Assembly (NCBI GenBank): GCA_002404345.1
Contig: DHJN01000125.1
Location: 1-14,081 of the forward strand
Direction: 5' to 3'
Length of the DNA: 14,081 bases
Source: Actinobacteria bacterium UBA4719
Lineage (GTDB): Bacteria; Actinomycetota; Actinomycetes; Actinomycetales; Dermatophilaceae
A model generated the notes under the pieces. That model ran no database searches, was not told the origin of the DNA, and worked only from the letters and a program-made list of their open reading frames with translations. Positions 8,020 to 13,711 of the stretch are shown here, piece by piece; the stretch's first letter is position 1, and the number at the start of each line of letters is the position of its first letter. The position numbers and the translations under genes were made by a program.

Positions 8020-8112
8020 CCGCAGCCGACCTGGGTTCCGAAACTGCGGCAACGAGCCAGCCAAAACGAACGGCAGGTGGCCTCTGGCTCACAGCCGAGG
8101 CGGCACGTGCGT

Positions 8113-8196
8113 GCGTTGGCGCGGCCAGGACAGCGCACCGCCGCTACACCTACGGTTACCGGTGGGCCGAGGATCTGGCCAGCGTTTTCATCCTGC
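8113..8196 (+). pseudogene. Fragment of a second CDF cation-exporter gene
   Basis: On the plus strand the frame at 8139-8192 reads RRYTYGYRWAEDLASVFI, nearly the same as residues 156-173 of the intact exporter (RRYTYGYGRAEDLAGVFI). At DNA level accgccgctacacctacgg (8137-8155) is identical to the intact gene, and the following 35-40 bases match with a handful of changes. Upstream, LARPGQR in another frame (8116-8136) may be the preceding loop after a small indel. Nothing else of the gene remains. It runs opposite to the intact gene and ends beside the chrB stop codon at 8200, marking an old rearrangement junction. Confidence 0.75.
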
Positions 8197-8199
8197 CCG

Positions 8200-8637
8200 C
8201 TAAGCCGGCGGCCGGCCGGACAGCAGGCTTTGGCGGATGTGCTCGTACAGGCCGTCGAACATCTGGTCGGTCACGACCAGGGTCGCCTCGTCACCGGAGC
8301 TGGTGAGCGTCAGCCCGCGGATGAGGATGTCCAGGCCTGCCGCGACCGGCGCGTTGAAACGCTCATCGCCCAGGTCGGCCTCGTGGATGATGTGGGCGAT
8401 CTCCTCCAGGGCGGGATCGGAGGTCAGCTCGAAGTGCTGCAGCGCGGTCTCAAAGGAGCATCGACCGTGGTGATGGCTCAGGGGCACGCCGCGCATGTCG
8501 AACGGGGTCGCATCAGCCGGCACGTCGGCAGGGTCCTTGACGAAGACGAAGATGGCGTCGGGGTCGGCGAACCGGCGGATCAGCCAGGCGCAGGCCGCGC
8601 GGTCGACGTGGACGCCGGCTCGGGTCGCCCACTTCAC
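8200..8637 (-). CDS. chrB: ChrB C-terminal domain protein (chromate resistance)
   Basis: The 145-residue product matches the C-terminal domain of ChrB: HVDRAACAWLIRRFADPDA (C16), PFDMRGVPLSHHHGRCSFE (H55-H57, C60, E63), then IAHIIHEADLGD and DQMFDGLYEHIRQSL. In characterised chromate loci ChrB senses chromate and regulates the exporter. The conserved Cys/His residues are candidates for metal contact. The gene starts at a GTG at 8637 that overlaps the stop of the upstream half-gene (GTGA, 8634-8637), so its translation is probably coupled. In other bacteria both halves form one protein. Here they are separate, an arrangement I recall from some actinobacterial chromate loci. The length suits a complete domain, with no frameshift. 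Confidence 0.9.
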   Translation of the reverse strand: MKWATRAGVHVDRAACAWLIRRFADPDAIFVFVKDPADVPADATPFDMRGVPLSHHHGRCSFETALQHFELTSDPALEEIAHIIHEADLGDERFNAPVAAGLDILIRGLTLTSSGDEATLVVTDQMFDGLYEHIRQSLLSGRPPA

Positions 8638-9113
8638 GAACTCGCCACAGCCACCACGTTGGCGGCCAGGTCCTCGACGGCGCCTCGGGCGGCATCTCGT
8701 TGGGGTGGGGAGAAGAAGTCACGGCCTTCGATCCGTTGTAGCTCGCGGCGCAGTCGCGCCGTGACTCGACGCCGCGTCCTCTCGTCGCTGTTCTGAGTGG
8801 TCGCCGCCTCCGCAGCCACTGCCTCATACTCCGCGGCGATCGCGGCAGTCATTCGATGAACCAGGGCCGCGGAACCTGCCACCTCGGCCGGTCGCCCGAG
8901 CCACACCATCGCCTCACCGTGGGCATCGACGACCTCCTCGGCGACCCATTCCAGCGCCTCCCGGGTCCGGGCGTCAGCGGGAAGGGCGACGAGCCCGTCG
9001 GCGAGCTGGGCGACGCCGAGGCGTTTGAGCCTGCGCCAAACCGTCGACCGCGGCGTGGACGGGACCCGCGGAAGCCGATAGGCAAGGAGCACCCACTGAT
9101 CGTCTGGTGACAT
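8634..9113 (-). CDS. chrB: ChrB N-terminal domain protein (chromate-responsive regulator half)
   Basis: The 159-residue product resembles the N-terminal part of ChrB: WVLLAYRLPRVPSTPRSTVWRRLKRLGVAQLADGLVALP, then EALEWVAEEVVDAHGEAMVWLGRPAE, a charged helical region and GRDFFSPPQRDAARGAVEDL. This half is thought to provide the regulatory, DNA-contacting function. The start at 9113 is firm: ggaggtga, matching the 16S anti-Shine-Dalgarno, lies six bases upstream. It forms a two-gene unit with the C-terminal half through a 4-base overlap. Its promoter lies in the 88-base divergent region shared with the beta-propeller operon, which holds tandem palindromes. No CHR-type chromate transporter gene (chrA) is in this window. 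Confidence 0.88.
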   Translation of the reverse strand: MSPDDQWVLLAYRLPRVPSTPRSTVWRRLKRLGVAQLADGLVALPADARTREALEWVAEEVVDAHGEAMVWLGRPAEVAGSAALVHRMTAAIAAEYEAVAAEAATTQNSDERTRRRVTARLRRELQRIEGRDFFSPPQRDAARGAVEDLAANVVAVASS

Positions 9114-9118
9114 CGGTA

Positions 9119-9127
9119 ATCACCTCC
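9119..9127 (-). promoter_or_regulatory. Near-perfect ribosome binding site of chrB N-terminal gene
   Basis: On the minus strand ggaggtgat ends five to six bases before the ATG at 9113. It fixes the start and suggests strong translation, in contrast to the divergent gene, which has no such site. Confidence 0.85.
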
Positions 9128-9152
9128 ATCACGTCCGGCCAGCGTAACCTCG

Positions 9153-9201
9153 TATTGCAACCAAAGTTGCAATATTGCGACCATGGTTGCACAATTGCGT
9201 G
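9153..9201. promoter_or_regulatory. Tandem 20-base operator repeats in a divergent promoter
   Basis: Positions 9153-9174 form a palindrome with perfect 9-base arms (tattgcaac / gttgcaata) around caaa. A second, weaker copy (ttgcgac-catg-gttgcac) is at 9175-9192, and a third half-site, attgcgtg, starts at 9194. The attgc starts fall at 9154, 9174 and 9194, an exact 20-base period, so copies lie on nearly the same DNA face. For the plus-strand gene, ttgcaa (9167-9172) and cacaat (9190-9195) are 17 bases apart and would start RNA at about the ATG at 9202. The likely binder is ChrB or another regulator; this is inferred. Confidence 0.7.
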
Positions 9202-10275
9202 ATGGTGACCAGTGACGGCGAAAGGCAAAGGTCACCCCGACGCCGACTGTCGATCCCGGTCCGAGTTGGCGCACTCGTCGTGGTCGCACTCGTCGTCGTC
9301 GCGGCACTGGTGACCTACGGCTCGACCCGCCAGCACACCATCGCGCTTCCGCTGCGGCAGGTGGCGGCAATCACCCTGCCAGGAACCGGCGGCCGGTTCG
9401 ACTACGCCGACCTGGACCCGGCCACCCACCGTCTCTGGCTCGCCCACCTGGGCGACAGCGCCCTGGTCGAGGTCGACACCGCGTCCCGCCGCGTCGTGCT
9501 CACGGTGCCGGACATGTCCAACGTCACCGGCGTCATCGTGGTGCCGGCGCTGCACCGGGTCTTTGCGAGCACACCCGGCACCGGGCAGGTCGTGACCCTT
9601 GATGAGGACAGCGGCGCGGTGCTCGCGCGGACCCCGGCCGGGTCATACCCCGACGGGTTGACGTACGTCGCGAGCACCGGACAGGTGTGGGTCAGTGATG
9701 AGAGCGGGGGTGTTGAGACCGTCATCGACGCGTCCACTGGTGTGGGCGTGGCGACGGTGGGCTTGGGCGGTGAGGCCGGCAACGTGCGGTATGACGCGGC
9801 CGATGACCGGGTGCTGGTGCCAGTACAGAGCCGGGACGAGCTCGTCGTGATCGACCCGCATACTCGGGCCATCCAGTCCCGGGTCCACGTGCCGGGCTGC
9901 GACCACGACCACGGACTGATCCTGGACCAGACGCGCGCGTTCGTCGCCTGCGACGGGAACGACACCCTGGTCGTGTTGAGCCTTCCCGGGCTCTCCCGGC
10001 TGGGCAGCCTACAGGTCGGCCACGAACCGGACGTGCTAGCGCTCGACCCGCCCAGGCGGCTGCTCTACGTGGCCTCCGAGTCCGGCGTTCTCACCACCAT
10101 CACCACCGCGGCACCTGCCGGACGGGTCACGGGGCGAGACATGCTCGGCGACAACGCGCACATCGTGGCGGTCGACCCCACCACCGGTGAGGCGTACTTC
10201 CCGATGCGCACCGGCCCGCGCGGCATGCCCGAGCTCCTGATCGAGGCCCCGACGGCTCTGGCGGCTGGGTCGTGA
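9202..10275 (+). CDS. Membrane-anchored beta-propeller protein (YncE/YVTN-like)
   Basis: From the ATG at 9202 the protein has 357 residues. A basic start (RQRSPRRR) is followed by one hydrophobic segment at about residues 19-39 (VRVGALVVVALVVVAALV), a signal anchor, so the rest lies outside the membrane. The body is built of repeated blades: FDYADLDPATHRLWLAHLGDSALVEVD, VIVVPALHRVFASTPGTGQVVTLDEDSG, VWVSDESGGVETVIDASTG, VRYDAADDRVLVPVQSRDELVVIDPHT. The CDHDHG motif (C233-G238) and C250 (ACDGND) could bind metal; HGL and AFVAC.GN in these positions recur in YncE-like proteins. An earlier TTG at 9175 is possible but lies in the operator. There is no ribosome binding site, fitting a leaderless transcript. 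It overlaps the MFS gene by four bases. Its biochemical role is unknown. Confidence 0.85.
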   Translation: MVTSDGERQRSPRRRLSIPVRVGALVVVALVVVAALVTYGSTRQHTIALPLRQVAAITLPGTGGRFDYADLDPATHRLWLAHLGDSALVEVDTASRRVVLTVPDMSNVTGVIVVPALHRVFASTPGTGQVVTLDEDSGAVLARTPAGSYPDGLTYVASTGQVWVSDESGGVETVIDASTGVGVATVGLGGEAGNVRYDAADDRVLVPVQSRDELVVIDPHTRAIQSRVHVPGCDHDHGLILDQTRAFVACDGNDTLVVLSLPGLSRLGSLQVGHEPDVLALDPPRRLLYVASESGVLTTITTAAPAGRVTGRDMLGDNAHIVAVDPTTGEAYFPMRTGPRGMPELLIEAPTALAAGS

Positions 10276-11552
10276 GCGCGATGCGCTGGGGTCTGGGTCG
10301 GGACGCGACGCTGTTGATCGCCGGTCAGGGGGTCCGGGCGGCCGGCTACGGGTTCACCGCCGTCATCTTGGGTGCGCTGCTCGCTGCTCGCGGGTACGGC
10401 CCGCTGCAGGCCGGAATTGTGCTGGCCGCGATGATTGCCGGCACTGCCCTGGCCAGCCTGGTGGTCGGTCGGCTGGCCGACCGGGTCGGGCGACGCCGCT
10501 GCTACGCAGTGTTCTTCCTCGGCGTCGCCGTGGCCGGTGCGGTTGTCGCTGCCGGTGCCCCGATCTGGCTGCTGCTGATCGTGGCCCTCAGCGGAACCCT
10601 GTCCACCGACGTCGTGGACAACGGACCGGCCACCACACTCGAACAGGTCATGCTCGCGGGCGAGGACGCCGGGACCGCCCGGGCCTACGGCAGATACAAC
10701 GGGGTCGGTGCGGTCTCGGGAGCCTTGGGCGCCCTCGCGGCGGCGGCGCCAGGCCTGGGCCGAGTCGGCACCGGCGGTGGAGTCCACGCCTGGCTGTTCC
10801 TGGCCCTGGTCCCCGTCGGCCTGGTCGGTGCGCTGTTCGCGTGGCAGCTGTCACCCGCCGTAGAAGCACCGCCGGCTGAACCCGACCCCGACCGCTCAGC
10901 GGCCACCGCCAACGCAAGCGGCAGGCTGGGCGAATCACGTTCGGTGGTGCGCCGATTGGCCGCGCTGTTCGCCGTGGATGCGGCCGGCGGCGGGCTGGTC
11001 ACGACGGGGTTCCTGTCCTACTACTTCGCTCAACGCTATGGCGTGACGGTTGCCTCGCTGGGATGGCTGTTCTTCACCGTCTCGCTCGTCCAGGCCGTCT
11101 CGGTGATGCTCGCACCGCGGCTGGCCCGCCGGTTCGGGCTGGTTGCCACCATGGTGGGCACCCACCTACCGAGCAACATCCTGCTCGCCTCGGTGGCGTT
11201 CGCTCCGTCGTTCCCGGTCGCCGCGGTGCTCTTGGTGGCCCGAACGACCCTGTCTCAGATGGACGTCCCGACTCGGCAGGCGCTCGTGATGAGCGTGGTG
11301 ACCCCGGGCGAGCGGACCGCAGCCGCCGCGGTCACCAACGCCGCGCGATACACCGTCCGTCCTCTCGGACCTCTTGTCGCCGGCGCGGTCCAGCAGGTCG
11401 CGCTCGGCGCGCCGCTCCTGATCGCCGGGGTCGTCAAGGGCGGCTACGACATCGCGATGTGGCGCTGGGCCCGCCACCTTCCGTTGGTTCTGCCCCCGGC
11501 GGACAAGGCCGCGGCTTCCGACTCGACACCGGACACCCAGGAGGCCTTGTGA
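10272..11552 (+). CDS. Major facilitator superfamily (MFS) transporter
   Basis: This 426-residue protein has about 12 membrane segments in two halves, split by a hydrophilic stretch near residues 190-225 (EAPPAEPDPDRSAATANAS). The MFS A-motif GRLADRVGRRR is at residues 66-76 in the loop after the second segment. The DNGPATTLEQVMLAGEDAGTARAYGRYN region and the FLSYYFAQRYGVTVASLGWLFF segment show no substrate signature I can name. It begins with a GTG inside the GTGA overlap with the propeller gene, so translation should be coupled. An ATG three codons in is an alternative. Given the ChrB genes on both sides and no chrA, efflux of chromate or another oxyanion is a plausible but unproven role. 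Drug efflux cannot be excluded. Confidence 0.9.
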   Translation: MSAMRWGLGRDATLLIAGQGVRAAGYGFTAVILGALLAARGYGPLQAGIVLAAMIAGTALASLVVGRLADRVGRRRCYAVFFLGVAVAGAVVAAGAPIWLLLIVALSGTLSTDVVDNGPATTLEQVMLAGEDAGTARAYGRYNGVGAVSGALGALAAAAPGLGRVGTGGGVHAWLFLALVPVGLVGALFAWQLSPAVEAPPAEPDPDRSAATANASGRLGESRSVVRRLAALFAVDAAGGGLVTTGFLSYYFAQRYGVTVASLGWLFFTVSLVQAVSVMLAPRLARRFGLVATMVGTHLPSNILLASVAFAPSFPVAAVLLVARTTLSQMDVPTRQALVMSVVTPGERTAAAAVTNAARYTVRPLGPLVAGAVQQVALGAPLLIAGVVKGGYDIAMWRWARHLPLVLPPADKAAASDSTPDTQEAL

Positions 11553-11992
11553 TCGTCTGCCTGCGCACGGTGCTCGTCCCACCCGAATGGCGGGAGCGGT
11601 ACCTGGCCTGGATCGAGGCCGGCCGGCGGATCCGCCAGGACCACGGCATCCTCGCCGCGGAACACGGCGCACACTCTTTCGACGCCCCAGGCGCGCAGTA
11701 CACCCACCAACCGTCCCCGGACGGTACCGGCGAGTGGTGCACGTTCGAGACCCTCATCGGCGCCCACGACCTCGGCGGCAATCGCGCGCTGCTCCGGCTG
11801 GCCAGCATCGTGCACGCCGCCGACGTCGCCGCCGACGTGGACAGCGACCCGCTCGGTCACGGGCTACTGGCCATCGGCGTCGGCGGGCTGGACGTCGAAC
11901 CCGACGACCAGTTGCTCCTGGAACACGGCATGTTCGTCTACGACGCGCTCTACGCCTGGTGCGCCCACCAGGTCGGCGCGTCACCGGCATGA
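11549..11992 (+). CDS. Chimeric protein: ABM-like N-terminus joined to a ChrB C-terminal-like domain
   Basis: The 147-residue product starts at a GTG with a perfect aggagg four bases upstream (11539-11544) and overlaps the MFS stop by GTGA. Residues 1-37 (VCLRTVLVPPEWRERYLAWIEAGRRIRQDHGILAA) look like the first part of an antibiotic-biosynthesis-monooxygenase (ABM) type small protein. From about residue 38 it follows the ChrB C-terminal domain: GAHSFDAPGAQYTH, WCTFETLI, RLASIVHAADV, GLLAIGVGGLD, DDQLLLEHGMFVYDALYAWC. These align with FDMRGVPLSHHHGRCSFETAL, IAHIIHEADLGD and DQMFDGLYEH of the divergent ChrB protein. The usual beginning of that domain (HVDRAACAWLIRRF) is missing and replaced. 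It may be a deletion-born fusion or a real variant. C64 and H53 keep the conserved Cys/His positions. Confidence 0.75.
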   Translation: MIVCLRTVLVPPEWRERYLAWIEAGRRIRQDHGILAAEHGAHSFDAPGAQYTHQPSPDGTGEWCTFETLIGAHDLGGNRALLRLASIVHAADVAADVDSDPLGHGLLAIGVGGLDVEPDDQLLLEHGMFVYDALYAWCAHQVGASPA

Positions 11993-12723
11993 CCGGCGAT
12001 CACCTCCAGGGCGACGCGATCCGGATTGCCGCCGTCCGCCAGGTCGCGACCCTCATGGCCGCCGCCGCGATCACCGCCCCCAAGTCCGGTGGGCAACTCT
12101 TCCTGGCCGGCAAGCCCAACTTCCTCGAGACGGTCATCGTGGAAGACTTGACCACTCGGCGCGAGCTGGCGGGATGGTTGCGGGCCCGCGGCAAGGAACG
12201 CAGGGAGACGATCTGGTTCCGTGACGCAGAGGTCGCCGAGGCGGTCGATGCCATCCTGTTCATCGGGATGGCGCCGCACTGGTACCCGCCCAACTATGAC
12301 TGCGGCGCCTGCGGGTACGCGACCTGCGCCGAGTTCCTCAACGCCACCAAGACGCTGCGCAAGGAGTCGGTCGAGCTGGAGTTCACCGGACCCACCTGCA
12401 ACCTGCGCGACATCGACCTGGGCATCGCCGTCGGCTCCGCAGCCAAGACCGCCGCAATGCACTCGATCGACTGCCGCTGCCAAACCCGGGTCGCCGTCGC
12501 CGCCCGCAAGGTCGGCGTCATCACCGCCGAGGTCGCCGTCGCCCTGTCCCTGTCCGTCACCCACAAGGCCATCGGATTCGACCGCCGCATGCCCGAGGTC
12601 GACTTCGACGCCCTCGACCTGCCAGCCACCGGCACCCAGCCCGTCGCCAAGGACCCGATCGCTCACCCTGGTGCTGCCCGCAACCGCCAGCAGCCCCGCC
12701 TCCCGACCCCGGGGCGCCAATGA
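11989..12723 (+). CDS. DUF2148-type ferredoxin-domain (Fe-S) protein
   Basis: The 244-residue product starts at an ATG overlapping the previous stop (ATGA). It resembles DUF2148 proteins, uncharacterised proteins with a ferredoxin-like domain. An alpha-helical N-terminal part (IRIAAVRQVATLMAAAAITAPKSGG, GKPNFLETVIVED) is followed by the cysteine motif DCGACGYATCAEF (C105, C108, C113; C-x2-C-x4-C) and C137 (GPTCNLRD), which together could hold a [4Fe-4S] cluster. A second pair, C162 and C164 (DCRCQT), follows. GIAVGSAAKTAAMHSIDCR and VALSLSVTHKAIGFDRRMP are typical of the family. The last 35 residues are Pro/Arg-rich and look disordered. In this operon a redox role, for instance in handling a reducible oxyanion, is possible but not shown. 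No signal peptide is visible, so it is cytoplasmic. Confidence 0.87.
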   Translation: MTGDHLQGDAIRIAAVRQVATLMAAAAITAPKSGGQLFLAGKPNFLETVIVEDLTTRRELAGWLRARGKERRETIWFRDAEVAEAVDAILFIGMAPHWYPPNYDCGACGYATCAEFLNATKTLRKESVELEFTGPTCNLRDIDLGIAVGSAAKTAAMHSIDCRCQTRVAVAARKVGVITAEVAVALSLSVTHKAIGFDRRMPEVDFDALDLPATGTQPVAKDPIAHPGAARNRQQPRLPTPGRQ

Positions 12724-12794
12724 CCACCCCAGCCTGCGTCGAGCCGGCTCTGGGGACGTGCCCGTGCCTCAACCCGGCCGAGACAAACCGGTGA
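12720..12794 (+). CDS. Possible 24-residue Cys-containing microprotein or coupling ORF
   Basis: An ATG at 12720 overlaps the DUF2148 stop by ATGA and opens a 24-codon frame (MTTPACVEPALGTCPCLNPA, then ETNR) whose stop overlaps the GTG at 12791 by GTGA. It carries three cysteines, with a CPC pair at 14-16. The same 4-base overlaps join every other pair in this operon, so it may serve to pass ribosomes on to the next gene, or encode a tiny peptide. It could also be chance, because the next gene has alternative GTG starts at 12758 and 12764 within this stretch. Confidence 0.4.
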   Translation: MTTPACVEPALGTCPCLNPAETNR

Positions 12795-13138
12795 TCTTCA
12801 GCGCGGTGCACATCGGGCTGACCGCCCTGACCACCGGCCTGTTCGCCTTGGCCGCGGCCGCGTGGCGGCTGCCCCGCGGCCACTGGCGGCACATGCTGGC
12901 CGTTGGGGTGCTGACAGCCGTCGCGGTGTTCATGTGGCGGATCTCAGCCAACATGCCTCAGCTCAACGACGACGGGCTGCGCCCCTTCTCCGCCAACGAC
13001 TGGGCTGCGCCGGTTCTCACCTACGTCGTCCTAAGCGTTTACGGCGATCTCGTGCCGCCAGCCGACCCCGCCCGCTACCGGCAGACAAAAGCGTTGACCA
13101 CGATGCTGGCACTGGTGATCAACGTCATCACGATCTGA
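12791..13138 (+). CDS. Small membrane protein of unknown function
   Basis: The 115-residue product has about four hydrophobic segments: residues 2-25 (IFSAVHIGLTALTTGLFALAAAAW), about 33-50 (HMLAVGVLTAVAVFMW), about 68-88 (WAAPVLTYVVLSVYGDLV) and about 102-115 (TTMLALVINVITI). I recognise no family. It is the last gene of the plus-strand operon. The GTG at 12791 fits the 4-base overlap pattern, but in-frame GTGs at 12758 and 12764 would extend it by 11 or 9 residues, and tctgggga just before them could act as a ribosome binding site. It ends with a stop at the very end of its last hydrophobic segment. Being an integral membrane protein it may partner the MFS transporter or the anchored propeller protein. 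That is inference from position only. Confidence 0.75.
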   Translation: MIFSAVHIGLTALTTGLFALAAAAWRLPRGHWRHMLAVGVLTAVAVFMWRISANMPQLNDDGLRPFSANDWAAPVLTYVVLSVYGDLVPPADPARYRQTKALTTMLALVINVITI

Positions 13139-13711
13139 GCCCGGTCTGTGCGCCGGCAGGTGGTAAGGAATCATCTCGTGAAGCCCAGCGTCCACGTGTG
13201 AGCACATCGGGATCTGGCAGCAATTCGAGCACTCCGGGTGCTTCATAACCACCAGAACAGGGTCTCCCTCGCCTTGCAAGCGTGGCTCGACTTCATCCGC
13301 GTCGCCCAGGCAGCCAGCTACCTCGGCCACAACTTCAGAAGGCCGCGTCGGCATCCTCCTGCATGCCGATCGCCCGGCCGCATCGTCCCGCTCAGAGACT
13401 CACCGCTATCCCAAGCCGAAGCCGTCCGAACCCGGAGACAGAACGATCACCGTACGGGGAACGGTCAGCGGAGCAGGTGACGGCGCTGTTCAACGCCACC
13501 CTGATCGTCCCGCAGGACGATCCATCACCGGACAAGAACGCACACTCAATGCGACTATGAGCGGGCGATTCGCGGTGCCAAGTATCCTGGCCGACTTGTG
13601 GTCCAGGAGCACGACTGCAGTCGCAAGTGCCCGGGTCTACCTGTTCTCGAAGGTGGCCTTTCGGTATCCGCAGGCAGTCCCGTTGATTCGCCCGCAGGCG
13701 TTCCGACGTGT
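13139..13711. other. 570-base stretch without a recognised gene
   Basis: No frame here gives a protein I recognise. It holds two hairpins. One at 13228-13242 (agcac-tccgg-gtgct) may end the plus-strand operon. The other is at 13503-13522. A minus-strand open frame at 13031-13354 with several cysteines overlaps the membrane-protein gene and is not supported. Confidence 0.5.
13503..13522. repeat. Perfect 8-base hairpin with 4-base loop
   Basis: gatcgtcc and ggacgatc pair perfectly around cgca. It lies about 190 bases past the end of the minus-strand lipoprotein gene and has no T run, so it could be a weak terminator or a binding site. Confidence 0.4.

Noticed and set aside
11587..12723. 378-codon frame upstream of the DUF2148 protein
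   Set aside because: The first 134 codons are Arg/Pro-rich shadow of the ChrB-like gene. The real gene begins at the ATG at 11989.
13031..13354. Minus-strand 107-codon frame with four cysteines
   Set aside because: It overlaps the small membrane-protein gene and shows no family resemblance or ribosome binding site.
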